Source of the DNA: a virus
DNA length: 54,163 bases
Reading direction: 5' to 3' (one strand)
Virus record (IMG/VR): IMGVR_UViG_3300032223_000637
Coordinates: 1-54,163 of that record
Notes under the pieces: model-generated
What the model saw: the letters and a program-made list of their open reading frames with translations, nothing else
What the model was told of the DNA's origin: nothing
Database searches by the model: none
Translations under genes and position numbers: made by a program
In this document: one piece after another, positions 16,491 to 24,841 of the stretch
Position numbering within the stretch: the first letter of the stretch is position 1
Layout: every line of letters begins with the position of its first letter

Positions 16491-17249
16491 ATGAGCCAAA
16501 TTGACCAATCAAAACAAGCAGTTTATAACTATTGCAAAGCTATGCTGGGCGATGGTATGATCGACATTGAGCTAGATCCTATCCATTACGAAACAGCATT
16601 AAATCGTGCCCTAGCAACATTCCGTCAACGCAGCGACAACGCTGTGGAAGAAAGTTATGCGTTTTTAACTCTGCAACCAGATACCAACGAATATATTCTT
16701 CCAAAAGAAATCCAACAAGTACGTCAGATTTTCCGTAGGACTATTGGATCACGCACAGGTAGCGGAACGGGTGGTACAGCTTTTGAACCGTTCAACCTAG
16801 CCTATACAAACACCTATTTGTTAAGCTCAACAAATATGGGTGGATTGTTGACCTATGAATTGTTTGCCCAGTATCAAGAAATGGTTGGAAAAATGTTCGG
16901 CGCATTTATTAACTTTACCTGGCATCCACAGAGCCGCAAGTTAATAATTCAACAAAGACCACGTGCGGAAGAAGAAGTTATGCTAATGGTCTACAACGTC
17001 AAACCAGACTTTGCCATCATAGACGATACCTACGCAGGGCAATGGATCAAAGACTACACACTAGCTAACTGCAAAATGATGCTTGGACAAGCACGTGAAA
17101 AGTTTGCGCAGATTGCTGGTCCGCAAGGCGGCTCAGCATTAAACGGTGCAGCAATGAAAACCGAAGCTCAATCCGAAATGGATAAGTTAGTCGACGATCT
17201 AATGAAATTGGTTCCCGGCGGCAGCGGGTATACCTGGATTATCGGTTGA
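16491..17249 (+). CDS. 13: T4 gp13-like neck protein
   Basis: A 252-residue protein. It has the gp13 layout: an N-terminal helix with ELDPIHYETALNRALATFRQRS (T4: [23 protein letters not shown]), a central YFTQ-like LFAQYQEMVGKMFG segment, and the C-terminal QWIKDYTLANCKMMLGQAREKF...PGG (T4: RWVKDYATALAKELNGQIL...PGG). Gp13 is the first connector ring added under the portal after DNA packaging. It is divergent from gp14. Its last codons contain the -35 element of the downstream sigma-70 promoter (17246-17251). Confidence 0.87.
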   Translation: MSQIDQSKQAVYNYCKAMLGDGMIDIELDPIHYETALNRALATFRQRSDNAVEESYAFLTLQPDTNEYILPKEIQQVRQIFRRTIGSRTGSGTGGTAFEPFNLAYTNTYLLSSTNMGGLLTYELFAQYQEMVGKMFGAFINFTWHPQSRKLIIQQRPRAEEEVMLMVYNVKPDFAIIDDTYAGQWIKDYTLANCKMMLGQAREKFAQIAGPQGGSALNGAAMKTEAQSEMDKLVDDLMKLVPGGSGYTWIIG

Positions 17250-17274
17250 CCTTGTAATTAATCTATAATATAAT
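17246..17274 (+). promoter_or_regulatory. Sigma-70 promoter for dNMP kinase
   Basis: TTGACC (17246-17251), a 17-base spacer and a perfect TATAAT (17269-17274). The -35 overlaps the gp13 stop codon. An AAAGGGG ribosome site lies between the promoter and the ATG at 17295, so this is a normal leadered early/middle transcript set inside the late region. Confidence 0.75.
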
Positions 17275-17294
17275 TGTTCTAAAGGGGACAATTT

Positions 17295-17954
17295 ATGATT
17301 ATAGGAATCTGCGGTTTTATTGGCAGCGGCAAAGATACAGTCGCTGACTATCTAGTTAACTTCCACGAATTTAGACGCGAGAGCTTTGCCAGCACACTCA
17401 AAGATGCTGTGGCAAACGTTTTTGGTTGGGATCGTACAATGCTCGAAGGTCGTACCAAAGAAGCACGTGAATGGCGAGAACAAGTTGATCCTTGGTGGGC
17501 TGAAAGACTAGCAATGCCTACACTAACTCCACGTTGGGTATTACAGTATTGGGGTACTGAAGTATGTCGTAAATCATTCCACGACGATATCTGGATCGCA
17601 AGCCTAGAAAATAAAATCCGTAATTCCAAAGATAACGTTGTAATCAGCGATTGTCGATTCCCTAATGAGATTTCAGCTATTAAAAACGCAGGTGGAACTA
17701 TTATATGGGTTCAAAGGGGCAAATTGCCTGAGTGGTACGAACACGCAATAGCAGCCAACAAAGGCAACAATTTTGCTATCAACGAGATGAAACGCCTAGG
17801 AATACACGCTAGTGAGTGGGCTTGGTTAGGTAGTAAGTTTGACCGAATTATTGATAACAACGGAACTATCGACCAGTTATATCAGCAGTCCGCTAGTTTA
17901 CTAGAAATCAGCGACGAGATCCCCTTGTCTCCAACTCAGCTGTTCCTTGCTTAA
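17295..17954 (+). CDS. 1: Deoxynucleoside monophosphate kinase (T4 gp1 family)
   Basis: A 219-residue P-loop kinase. Walker A is GFIGSGKDT at residues 7-15. The LEGRTKEAREWREQVDPWWA, LQYWGTEVCR and VISDCRFPNEISAI segments are characteristic of the T4 gp1 family, in which the enzyme phosphorylates dGMP, dTMP and hydroxymethyl-dCMP with ATP for phage DNA synthesis. It has its own strong sigma-70 promoter, which makes sense for an early gene embedded among late neck and tail genes. The 3' end overlaps the convergent HNH-like gene by 54 bases. Confidence 0.9.
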   Translation: MIIGICGFIGSGKDTVADYLVNFHEFRRESFASTLKDAVANVFGWDRTMLEGRTKEAREWREQVDPWWAERLAMPTLTPRWVLQYWGTEVCRKSFHDDIWIASLENKIRNSKDNVVISDCRFPNEISAIKNAGGTIIWVQRGKLPEWYEHAIAANKGNNFAINEMKRLGIHASEWAWLGSKFDRIIDNNGTIDQLYQQSASLLEISDEIPLSPTQLFLA

Positions 17955-18236
17955 AATAACAGCACAGTTAGAACACACAGTTTTTAGATTACTGTGACGA
18001 CAGTTGTTTAGATCCCCGTCTGTGTGAAACACTCTAAACACAGATGAGTGCGGACTTTTAAATCCGCACTTTTCACATTGTGACTTTACTCGATATCCTG
18101 CACGTTGCCATCTAGGTATGCCGTGGTTCAACCCGTGACTCATACAGACCTCACAGAGGCTTCTGTAATAAACCCTGTCATTTTTCTTATAATTAACAGC
18201 TCTAGGACGTTGTCCGCACTTGCAAAGTGGTCTCAT
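17901..18236 (-). CDS. HNH-like/zinc-binding protein
   Basis: A 111-residue cysteine-rich protein. CxC at C5/C7 with C28-x2-C31 suggests one zinc site; C54-x2-C57 with C88-x2-C91 suggests a second. H71-T-D73-GDLNN...NLKTVCSNC follows the HNH fold order (H-x-DG...N...NL-x-x-C-x-x-C), but the first catalytic His is not in a standard H-H pair, so nuclease activity is uncertain. Similar proteins occur next to tail genes in marine T4-like phages. A TAAATA box lies exactly five bases before the ATG, so it is probably late. It is convergent with, and overlaps, the dNMP kinase gene. Confidence 0.7.
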   Translation of the reverse strand: MRPLCKCGQRPRAVNYKKNDRVYYRSLCEVCMSHGLNHGIPRWQRAGYRVKSQCEKCGFKSPHSSVFRVFHTDGDLNNCRHSNLKTVCSNCAVILSKEQLSWRQGDLVADF

Positions 18237-18241
18237 ATTAA

Positions 18242-18247
18242 TATTTA
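18242..18247 (-). promoter_or_regulatory. Late-type promoter box TAAATA
   Basis: Minus-strand GTGTAAATATTAATATG: exactly five bases separate the box from the ATG at 18236. No Shine-Dalgarno sequence is present. Confidence 0.6.
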
Positions 18248-18303
18248 CACCTTTTAAGCCCCTTTTTATGTACGTCTAAGAAGCCAATTTTGCCCAAGAC
18301 CGC

Positions 18304-18309
18304 TAAATA
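18304..18309 (+). promoter_or_regulatory. Late-type promoter box TAAATA for tail sheath
   Basis: GCTAAATACAATG lies 31 bases before the tail sheath ATG at 18341. CAGGAGAATAGGGA between them is a strong ribosome site, so this highly expressed gene has a conventional leader. Confidence 0.6.
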
Positions 18310-18340
18310 CAATGAGCAACTATTACCAGGAGAATAGGGA

Positions 18341-21300
18341 ATGGCATCATTAATATCACCAGGCGTAGCGGTTACGGTAATCGACGAGAGTTTTTACACA
18401 CCTGCAGAACCAGGTACAACACCTCTTATCGTCGTAGCTACGGCAGAGAACAAAATGAATGCTGCTGGCACAGCCACAGCAGCAGGAACATTGAAAGCGA
18501 ATGCTGGTAAAGCATTTAAAATTACCAGTCAGAAAGATCTTATCGATACTTTCGGAGTTCCTTTCTTTGAAAAGACAGCAACAAACAATCCAATACACGG
18601 CGGCGAGCGCAACGAATACGGTCTACTAGCAGCTTACAGCTTGCTGGGCGTTACAAATTCTGTGTTTATTGTACGTGCTGATATTGACTTAGATCAACTA
18701 CAACCACAAACAACGGCACCAGGCGCAGAAGCCAATGACGGCCAATGGTGGGTAGACACATCAAGCACACAATGGGGTATACAAGAATGGAACTCAGCAC
18801 CGTCTACAGTAACAGGCGGTCAAGCATTTAGTACACAAACACCAATCGTGTTAACAAATGATGATGCTGCAAAAATTAACCCAGGTACCGGTGCTCCAAA
18901 ATCTGGTGTTGGATCAGACGGTTCATACGCAGTAGTATTCCAAACTGGTAATGCTTCTGTAGAAGATGCACATATCTACTACAAGAGACCATCAAGCCAT
19001 CCATCAGGAAGTGCTTGGTTACTAGTTGGTAGCGAAGATTGGACAGCCAGCCATCCTACAGTATATTCAAGTGCCAAGATTGGTACGCTAGCAGCTGGTC
19101 AACAATACAAAATCAACGGTAACACAATCACATTAAGTGGTGCTACACGTTCCGCATTGTTAGCAAGTCTAGCAGCAGGTTTTACACCATTAAATTCTCA
19201 AGGCATTTATGGTTTTGTTAGCTCAGCAGAAAAACTATACATCTATTTCAGTGGTAAGAATCAAGGCGATTCTGCTACTAACGATGAATTATCATTAGAA
19301 AACGTTACATCATATAATTGGTCTGTGTTAGGTATCACTGCTGGCACTTACTATGCACCAAAACTACAACAAACTCCACATACACAAGTTCCAGAATGGA
19401 AATCAGATGACACATACGCTCGTCCAACTGGTTCTGTATGGATCAAGACAACATCACCTAACCTAGGTGCTCACGTTCGTGTAAAACAATGGAGCACAGT
19501 AACTAAAGTTTGGACAGATGTTAATGCTCCATTATACGCAAGTACACACGCAGCTGACTATGCCCTAGACAGAGCAGGTGGTGGTGTTAATCTTCCAGTA
19601 GACAGTTTGTTTGTTCAAACTAACGCCTATGAATATAGCGGTGCTAACCAAGCTCCTGGTTCAACTACATTTAGAATCTGGCGCAGAGCAGCTAAAGGTG
19701 CAACAGTTGTAAGTTCACAGAAAGTAACTTCTGGATTCACTGGCGCAACAGCTAAAACATTCACAATCAGTGAATCAGTTGCAGGCGTAAGCACACTAAA
19801 TTCAGTTACAATTACAACAGCAGCATTAGGTGCAGGCAATGGCAACATCAGCGGCGACTTAGACAAGATTGCTCTTGCAATTAACAGCGCAGCCTACAAC
19901 GAATTAACACAAACGGGTCTTAACAATGTAGTAGCAACAGTAAACGATGACTTATCATTTACATTAACTCACACAGCTGGCGGTGAAATTAGAATCACAG
20001 ACAGTGGTGATGGTATTATGGGTCACATTTTTGGTAGCCCTTCAGATGTTTACGCAGGTACAGGTACAGCGAATTTATACGCTGCCCCAGATGCTGCTAA
20101 AAACGGATACGATTATCTTGTATCTAACTGGAGACCACTAGCTAGCGAAAACTTTGCAGTTGCAAAAACAGCTCCATTGAACGAACCACAAGATGGTCAA
20201 CTATGGTACAATCCAACTGTTGGCGAAGTTGACATTATGATCCACAACGGTGTAACTTGGAAAGGTTACAAAAATGTGTATACAGGTTGCAATGGTCCAA
20301 TCATCAGTGCAAGTGCTCCAACTAAACAAGGTGACGGTGTCACAAGTCTAGTTGAAAACGATCTATGGATCAACACATCAGTTATTGAAAACTATCCACA
20401 AATTTATCGTCGTACAAACGGCAAGTGGGTATTGGTTGATTCCGCTGATCAAACAACAGAATCAGGTATCTTGTTTGCAGATGCACGTTACGGTGTAACA
20501 GGTGCGTCAGGCGACACCGCTGGTTCGATCAAAGATCTACTAAGCAGTGACTATCTAGACTTTGATGCTCCAGATCCAGAACTATATCCAAAAGGTATGT
20601 TGTTATGGAACACACGCAGAAGCGGTGGTAACGTAAAACAATACCACAACAGCTATGTTAACGCAAATGCGTTGAACCCACGTATGAGCGATGAATCACA
20701 AAGCGCCTATGCTGACGGGCTATCGGCAGCCGACATTGCTAAACTATACGATCGTTGGGTAACAGCAAGTCCTAACAATGAAGACGGTTCAGGTACATTC
20801 GAACGTCACGCACAACGCTCAATCGTTGTATCTAAACTAAAATCAGTTGTTGATACAAGTGCTGAGATCCGTGATGAAGAACGTCGTAACTTCAACATCA
20901 TTACTTGCCCAGGCTATCCAGAACTAATGGCTAACTTGGTTAACCTAAATATCGATCGCGGTTTAACAGCATTCGTACTAGGCGATACACCATTGCGTCT
21001 AGCAGCTGATGCAACAAGCCTAACAACTTGGGGTACAAACCAGAATCTAGTAACAGACAACGGCGACAATGGTATCGTTACATACGACAACTACTTGGCT
21101 GTATTCTATCCAAACGGTTTCACAACAGATTTGGGTGGTTACAACGCAGTTGTTCCAGCAACACATATGATGTTGAAAACAATTACACTAAGCGACAACG
21201 TAAGTTATCCTTGGTTTGCTCCAGCAGGTACACGCCGTGGTGGTATCGTTAACGCAACAGCAGTTGGTTATATCGATACGGTAAGCGGCGAGTTCCAAAC

Positions 21301-21736
21301 TGTAGCACTAAACAATGGTCAACGTGACACATTGTATGACTTGAAGATTAACCCAATTGCATTCTTTAACGGTGTTGGTCTAGTCAACTATGGTCAGAAG
21401 ACTCGTGATCCAAACGCTAGCGCATTAGATCGTATCAACGTAGCACGTCTAGTTGTTTACCTACGTAGCCAACTAAACAAACTTGCTCGTCCATACATCT
21501 TTGAACCTAATGATAAGATCACACGTGACGAAATCAAACAAGCCTGCGAGAGCTTGTTATTGGAATTAGTAGGTCTAAGAGCCCTCTATGACTTTGCTGT
21601 TGTTTGCGATGACAGCAACAACACACCAAGCAGAATTGATCGTAATGAGCTATGGGTAGACATTGCAATTAGTCCTGTGAAGGCTGTAGAGTTTATCTAC
21701 ATTCCATTACGTGTTAAAAATACAGGAGCAATTTAA
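18341..21736 (+). CDS. 18: Tail sheath protein (T4 gp18)
   Basis: A 1131-residue protein. The start MASLISPGVAVTVIDESFY is the standard sheath N-terminus, and the C-terminal 350 residues carry the conserved core (FNIITCPGYPELM, YPWFAPAGTRRGG, INPIAFFNGVGLVNYGQKT, LDRINVARLVVYLRSQLNKLARPYIFEPND, WVDIAISPVKAVEFIYIPLRVKN). Sheath subunits polymerise round the tube and contract on infection. The protein is much longer than T4 gp18 (659 residues); the additional 400-500 residues lie in the middle (about 120-640), beta-rich with repeated DGQWW/DGQLWYN-type strands, and are probably surface decoration domains. It is followed two bases later by the tube gene. Confidence 0.95.
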   Translation: MASLISPGVAVTVIDESFYTPAEPGTTPLIVVATAENKMNAAGTATAAGTLKANAGKAFKITSQKDLIDTFGVPFFEKTATNNPIHGGERNEYGLLAAYSLLGVTNSVFIVRADIDLDQLQPQTTAPGAEANDGQWWVDTSSTQWGIQEWNSAPSTVTGGQAFSTQTPIVLTNDDAAKINPGTGAPKSGVGSDGSYAVVFQTGNASVEDAHIYYKRPSSHPSGSAWLLVGSEDWTASHPTVYSSAKIGTLAAGQQYKINGNTITLSGATRSALLASLAAGFTPLNSQGIYGFVSSAEKLYIYFSGKNQGDSATNDELSLENVTSYNWSVLGITAGTYYAPKLQQTPHTQVPEWKSDDTYARPTGSVWIKTTSPNLGAHVRVKQWSTVTKVWTDVNAPLYASTHAADYALDRAGGGVNLPVDSLFVQTNAYEYSGANQAPGSTTFRIWRRAAKGATVVSSQKVTSGFTGATAKTFTISESVAGVSTLNSVTITTAALGAGNGNISGDLDKIALAINSAAYNELTQTGLNNVVATVNDDLSFTLTHTAGGEIRITDSGDGIMGHIFGSPSDVYAGTGTANLYAAPDAAKNGYDYLVSNWRPLASENFAVAKTAPLNEPQDGQLWYNPTVGEVDIMIHNGVTWKGYKNVYTGCNGPIISASAPTKQGDGVTSLVENDLWINTSVIENYPQIYRRTNGKWVLVDSADQTTESGILFADARYGVTGASGDTAGSIKDLLSSDYLDFDAPDPELYPKGMLLWNTRRSGGNVKQYHNSYVNANALNPRMSDESQSAYADGLSAADIAKLYDRWVTASPNNEDGSGTFERHAQRSIVVSKLKSVVDTSAEIRDEERRNFNIITCPGYPELMANLVNLNIDRGLTAFVLGDTPLRLAADATSLTTWGTNQNLVTDNGDNGIVTYDNYLAVFYPNGFTTDLGGYNAVVPATHMMLKTITLSDNVSYPWFAPAGTRRGGIVNATAVGYIDTVSGEFQTVALNNGQRDTLYDLKINPIAFFNGVGLVNYGQKTRDPNASALDRINVARLVVYLRSQLNKLARPYIFEPNDKITRDEIKQACESLLLELVGLRALYDFAVVCDDSNNTPSRIDRNELWVDIAISPVKAVEFIYIPLRVKNTGAI

Positions 21737-21738
21737 TT

Positions 21739-22389
21739 ATGCCAATTACCTCGTTAAACAACTTTACAGTACCAACTAACGGAAGTGTTAGCAGCCAAGT
21801 GCTCCTGATGCCTAAGCTAAAGTATCGCTTTAGAGTGACACTTTTAGGTTTCGGTGTAGCAGCAGCAACAGAACTAACAAAACAAGTAGCAGATGTTACT
21901 AGACCAAAAGTATCATTTGAAGAAATGCCAATCGACGTATACAACTCAAAGGTATACTTGGCTGGTAAGTACTCATTTGAGACTATTACATTAACACTAC
22001 GTGATGATGCAAGTGGTCAAGTACAGGCACTAGTTGGTCAACAAATCCAGAAACAATTCGACTTTATGGAACAGGCTTCTGCACGTTCTGGTATCGATTA
22101 CAAGTTCACAATGCGTATCGAAGTACTAGACGGTGGAAATGGTACACTAACACCAAACGTTCTAGAAACAATCAACCTATATGGCTGCTTTGTACAAAAC
22201 GCAGACTACGGCGATTTGAACTACGGTACAAATGAACCAGCAACAGTTGCTCTAACAGTCCGCTTCGATAATATGGAACAGTGGGCAGCAGGACAAACAG
22301 CAGCAAGCATCGCAGGTGGTATTGGTGCAGCGGTTGGTCGTCAAGTAGCTACAGAGGCTATCACTGGTGCATTAGGCGCACAAGGCTAA
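21739..22389 (+). CDS. 19: Tail tube protein (T4 gp19)
   Basis: A 216-residue protein. YRFRVTLLGFG, SFEEMPIDVYNSKVYLAGKYSFETITLTLRDD, LYGCFVQNADYGDLNYGTNEPATVALTVRFDNMEQW match the marine T4-like tube protein closely. It forms hexameric rings that make the inner tail tube. An extra Ala/Gly-rich tail follows the tube domain. It is placed directly after the sheath gene and followed by a strong intrinsic terminator, so sheath and tube form one late unit. Confidence 0.93.
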   Translation: MPITSLNNFTVPTNGSVSSQVLLMPKLKYRFRVTLLGFGVAAATELTKQVADVTRPKVSFEEMPIDVYNSKVYLAGKYSFETITLTLRDDASGQVQALVGQQIQKQFDFMEQASARSGIDYKFTMRIEVLDGGNGTLTPNVLETINLYGCFVQNADYGDLNYGTNEPATVALTVRFDNMEQWAAGQTAASIAGGIGAAVGRQVATEAITGALGAQG

Positions 22390-22403
22390 ACTCCTTAACT
22401 CAG

Positions 22404-22432
22404 AAAAGCCCGGTTTTATACCGGGTTTTTTT
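22404..22432 (+). terminator. Rho-independent terminator after the tail tube gene
   Basis: GCCCGG-TTTTATA-CCGGG hairpin followed by seven T residues. It separates the sheath/tube transcript from the next late promoter, which begins seven bases further on. Confidence 0.9.
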
Positions 22433-22438
22433 GTGGCA

Positions 22439-22444
22439 TAAATA
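22439..22444 (+). promoter_or_regulatory. Late-type promoter box TAAATA
   Basis: CATAAATATTATTATGG: exactly five bases lie between the box and the ATG at 22450. A terminator sits immediately upstream and no Shine-Dalgarno sequence is present, making this the cleanest candidate for a leaderless late mRNA. Confidence 0.65.
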
Positions 22445-22449
22445 TTATT

Positions 22450-23547
22450 ATGGCCAACTACTTTACACAATTTCTTAACGGCGTAGGCGCCGGTGTTACA
22501 CATCCGAAGGGGATGGTGAACAACTGGGAACACGCCTCTAGATTATTTGTCGACGATACATTTAGACTTAGTCCACGCACTAAGTTTCTGTACTATGCAC
22601 GTTTTGAAATAGACAAGACTGCGTTAAGGTCGCCTGCATTTACACAACAGCACCAAGAAGAATTTAATGTATTGATCAAATCAGCCGATCTGCCTAAATT
22701 TACATTTGACAGCGTTGTTAAGAACCAATACAACAGAAAGAAAATCTTTTACAAAGCGATTAACTATGATCCAGTAACTATCACAATGCACGATGATAGC
22801 AATGGTATTGTTAATGCTCTCTGGGCATTGTACTATGGATATTATGTTGCTGATCGATTAAATCCTAATCAGGCCTACGGTGCTACAAATTATCGTGCAA
22901 CTAAAACACAGTTAGATAATTTTAGATATGGACTAGACAACAGTATTACAACACCATTTTTTAAATCTATCAGTATCTATACAATGAGCCGCAGAAGATT
23001 CAGTGGATACAAATTAGTAAACCCAAAAATTAAAACTTGGTCAACAGGTAACGTAGACTACAGTGCTAGTGAATTTAACGAAATGCAGATGACAGTAGAG
23101 TATGAATCTGTTCAATACACCTCAGGTATTGTTAAGACGAATTCACCAAAAGGATTTGCAACATTGCACTACGATAATCGTCCAAGTCCACTAAGTGTTG
23201 CAGGTGGCGGTGTAGCAACATTAACTGGTGATGGCGGTGTGCTAGATGGACTGGAAAGCATATTCGGTGATTTGTCTAGTGGTACTACATTTAATAGCTT
23301 CGGCGGATTCCTTGGAACTGCTGTATCTGCTATTAATACCTACAAGAATTTTAATTCGTTAACATCTGCACAATTAAAGAGTGAAGCTATTAACATCCTA
23401 AGTAATCCAAGAAATATATCAACAGCGATATCAACTGTCGGCGGAGTTGTCGGCGCAATATTCCCGTCAAACTCCAGCACTAATGAATCTACCACAGGCA
23501 GTCCAAAGGTAATGATAGCTGGTGACAACACTGGAAATATAGCATAA
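22450..23547 (+). CDS. Baseplate/tail-tube initiator-like protein (gp54/gp48 type)
   Basis: A 365-residue protein. The central part (FLYYARFEI, ADLPKFTFDSVVKNQYNRKKIFYKAINYDPVTITMHDD, FFKSISIYTMSRRRFSGYKLVNPKI) has the strand pattern of the tail-tube fold also seen in gp19. The last 130 residues are small-residue and Gly-rich, like the tail of T4 gp54. In T4, gp54 nucleates the tube on the baseplate and gp48 links it to the hub. Which of the two this is cannot be settled by eye. Position just after the tube gene and the late box with a five-base gap support a structural role. Confidence 0.65.
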   Translation: MANYFTQFLNGVGAGVTHPKGMVNNWEHASRLFVDDTFRLSPRTKFLYYARFEIDKTALRSPAFTQQHQEEFNVLIKSADLPKFTFDSVVKNQYNRKKIFYKAINYDPVTITMHDDSNGIVNALWALYYGYYVADRLNPNQAYGATNYRATKTQLDNFRYGLDNSITTPFFKSISIYTMSRRRFSGYKLVNPKIKTWSTGNVDYSASEFNEMQMTVEYESVQYTSGIVKTNSPKGFATLHYDNRPSPLSVAGGGVATLTGDGGVLDGLESIFGDLSSGTTFNSFGGFLGTAVSAINTYKNFNSLTSAQLKSEAINILSNPRNISTAISTVGGVVGAIFPSNSSTNESTTGSPKVMIAGDNTGNIA

Positions 23548-23912
23548 TGGCAACAAATTTACCAATCTATAATGCATCTGACAGTGCTGCTGGTACAAAG
23601 TTATTCTTTGATAACTACGGCCAAGAACCTTTACAGTTTGCAGCATCTGAAGTTGATGCTACTATTTCTTTTTTCAAAGGCAAAGGCTTTGATGATGATG
23701 CTGCACAGATCGTGGCAGCCACTCTTTTAAAACAGGCCAAGCTAGATGGTACTCCTATTTTTAAAATCTTAGATACTATCGGAAATTTTGACCAGCTTGA
23801 TCTAAGTTCGCTAGTTGGAGAAGTATTGAACAACAATAGAACTCCAACATCAACATTGGGGTTTAGAGTTACTCCGGTTATTCCGAATCAAATTAGAAAT
23901 ATTTACGCATAA
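23547..23912 (+). CDS. Conserved hypothetical phage protein, probably virion assembly
   Basis: A 121-residue protein whose ATG overlaps the upstream stop (TAATG) and whose own stop overlaps the gp4 start in the same way. FFDNYGQEPLQFAASEVDATISFFKGKGFDDDAAQIVAATLLKQAKLDG is a compact helical domain, followed by LGFRVTPVIPNQIRNIYA. It appears related to a small protein conserved in cyanophages beside head-completion genes. Its function is unknown; strict coupling to gp54-like and gp4 suggests a role in baseplate or head completion. Confidence 0.7.
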   Translation: MATNLPIYNASDSAAGTKLFFDNYGQEPLQFAASEVDATISFFKGKGFDDDAAQIVAATLLKQAKLDGTPIFKILDTIGNFDQLDLSSLVGEVLNNNRTPTSTLGFRVTPVIPNQIRNIYA

Positions 23913-24352
23913 TGCCTAAGTTTGCACAGGGTCGGTTTGATATGAAAAATCCCGACAAGTATGTTGGAAAGAAAACACCTTTGGCTCGCAGCAGTTGGGA
24001 ATTTGTTTTTATGCGTATGCTCGATGAGCATCCAGGAGTACAGAGTTGGGCTAGCGAAAGCATACAAATACCCTATAGAGATCCGTTAACTGGAAAGCCT
24101 ACAATATATGTTCCTGATTTCTTTATTGTTTACGTCGACAAAGACAAAAACAAACACGCAGAAGTTGTAGAAGTTAAACCTAGTAGTCATACATTCATAG
24201 AAGCTGTGGGAAAAAGTAAATACAATCAGGCCCAATATGTTAAAAATATGGCCAAATGGGAAGCCGCTGGAAAGTGGTGCAAACAGCAAGGTGTTAGATT
24301 TAGGGTAATTACCGAAAATGATATTTTTAATCAGGGCGGCAAACGGAAATAA
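23912..24352 (+). CDS. 4: Head completion protein gp4
   Basis: A 146-residue protein. FDMKNPDKYVGKKTPLARSSWEFVFMRMLDEHPGVQSWASESIQIPY...VPDFFIVYVD...AEVVEVKP is the conserved gp4 signature and resembles PD-(D/E)XK/TnsA-like nucleases: the E of SSWE, the D of VPDF, and E-V-K of VEVK can be aligned as active-site residues. T4 gp4 (also called gp50/65) is needed to finish the DNA-filled head. The start overlaps the upstream stop by one base. Confidence 0.9.
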   Translation: MPKFAQGRFDMKNPDKYVGKKTPLARSSWEFVFMRMLDEHPGVQSWASESIQIPYRDPLTGKPTIYVPDFFIVYVDKDKNKHAEVVEVKPSSHTFIEAVGKSKYNQAQYVKNMAKWEAAGKWCKQQGVRFRVITENDIFNQGGKRK

Positions 24353-24355
24353 GTA
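24350..24355 (+). promoter_or_regulatory. Possible variant late box TAAGTA
   Basis: AATAAGTAAAGTATG: a one-base variant of TAAATA four bases before the small terminase ATG at 24360, overlapping the gp4 stop. It has the same layout as the box at 26404-26409 but departs from the consensus, so confidence is low. Confidence 0.3.
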
Positions 24356-24359
24356 AAGT

Positions 24360-24833
24360 ATGACTAAAAAATTAGAAGAACTCTTTAATCTAGAAAGCAC
24401 TAAGCCCGAAGAAAAACCGGTAGAAGTTCCTGTGCATCAGGAAGTTCGTAGCCTTGACGACAGCTTCAAAGCAGTTGAAAAGATCACTAGAGATTTGCCG
24501 CAGATCCAAGAACTAGAAAGCATTGACGAAAAAGAGCTAGATCATTTAGCATCAAAAGCTGAAAAAGCCTACGATGATCTAATGGACCTAGGAATGAACG
24601 TAGAAGTTCGTTACAGTAGTAGAATCTTTGAAGTAGCTAGCTCTATGATGAGCAATGCGATTGCTGCCAAAACAGCCAAAATTGACAAGAAACTAAAAGC
24701 TGTAGATATGCAGCTGAAAAAATATAAGATTGACAAAGACAACAACGAAGATCCTAATAATGTTCTAAATGGCCAGGGTTACGTGATTACAGACCGTAAC
24801 GAACTGCTCAAGAAATTGGGTCAAAAGGAATAA
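24360..24833 (+). CDS. 16: Small terminase subunit (gp16-like)
   Basis: A 157-residue largely helical protein. The segment LDHLASKAEKAYDDLMDLGMNVEVRYSSRIFEVASSMMSNAIAAKTAKIDKKLKAVDMQLKKYKID is typical of cyanophage gp16, with long coiled-coil helices that build the oligomeric ring, and GQGYVITDRNELLKKLG matches the usual C-terminus. Gp16 recognises DNA and stimulates the packaging ATPase gp17, whose gene is 1.6 kb downstream. Two CTS-like or acidic proteins lie between the terminase genes. Confidence 0.8.
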   Translation: MTKKLEELFNLESTKPEEKPVEVPVHQEVRSLDDSFKAVEKITRDLPQIQELESIDEKELDHLASKAEKAYDDLMDLGMNVEVRYSSRIFEVASSMMSNAIAAKTAKIDKKLKAVDMQLKKYKIDKDNNEDPNNVLNGQGYVITDRNELLKKLGQKE

Positions 24834-24836
24834 ATA
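24831..24836 (+). promoter_or_regulatory. Late-type promoter box TAAATA
   Basis: AATAAATACTACTATG: five bases before the ATG at 24842, overlapping the stop of the small terminase gene. An AAAGGA lies 12 bases upstream of the ATG and could only serve read-through transcripts. Confidence 0.6.
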
Positions 24837-24841
24837 CTACT

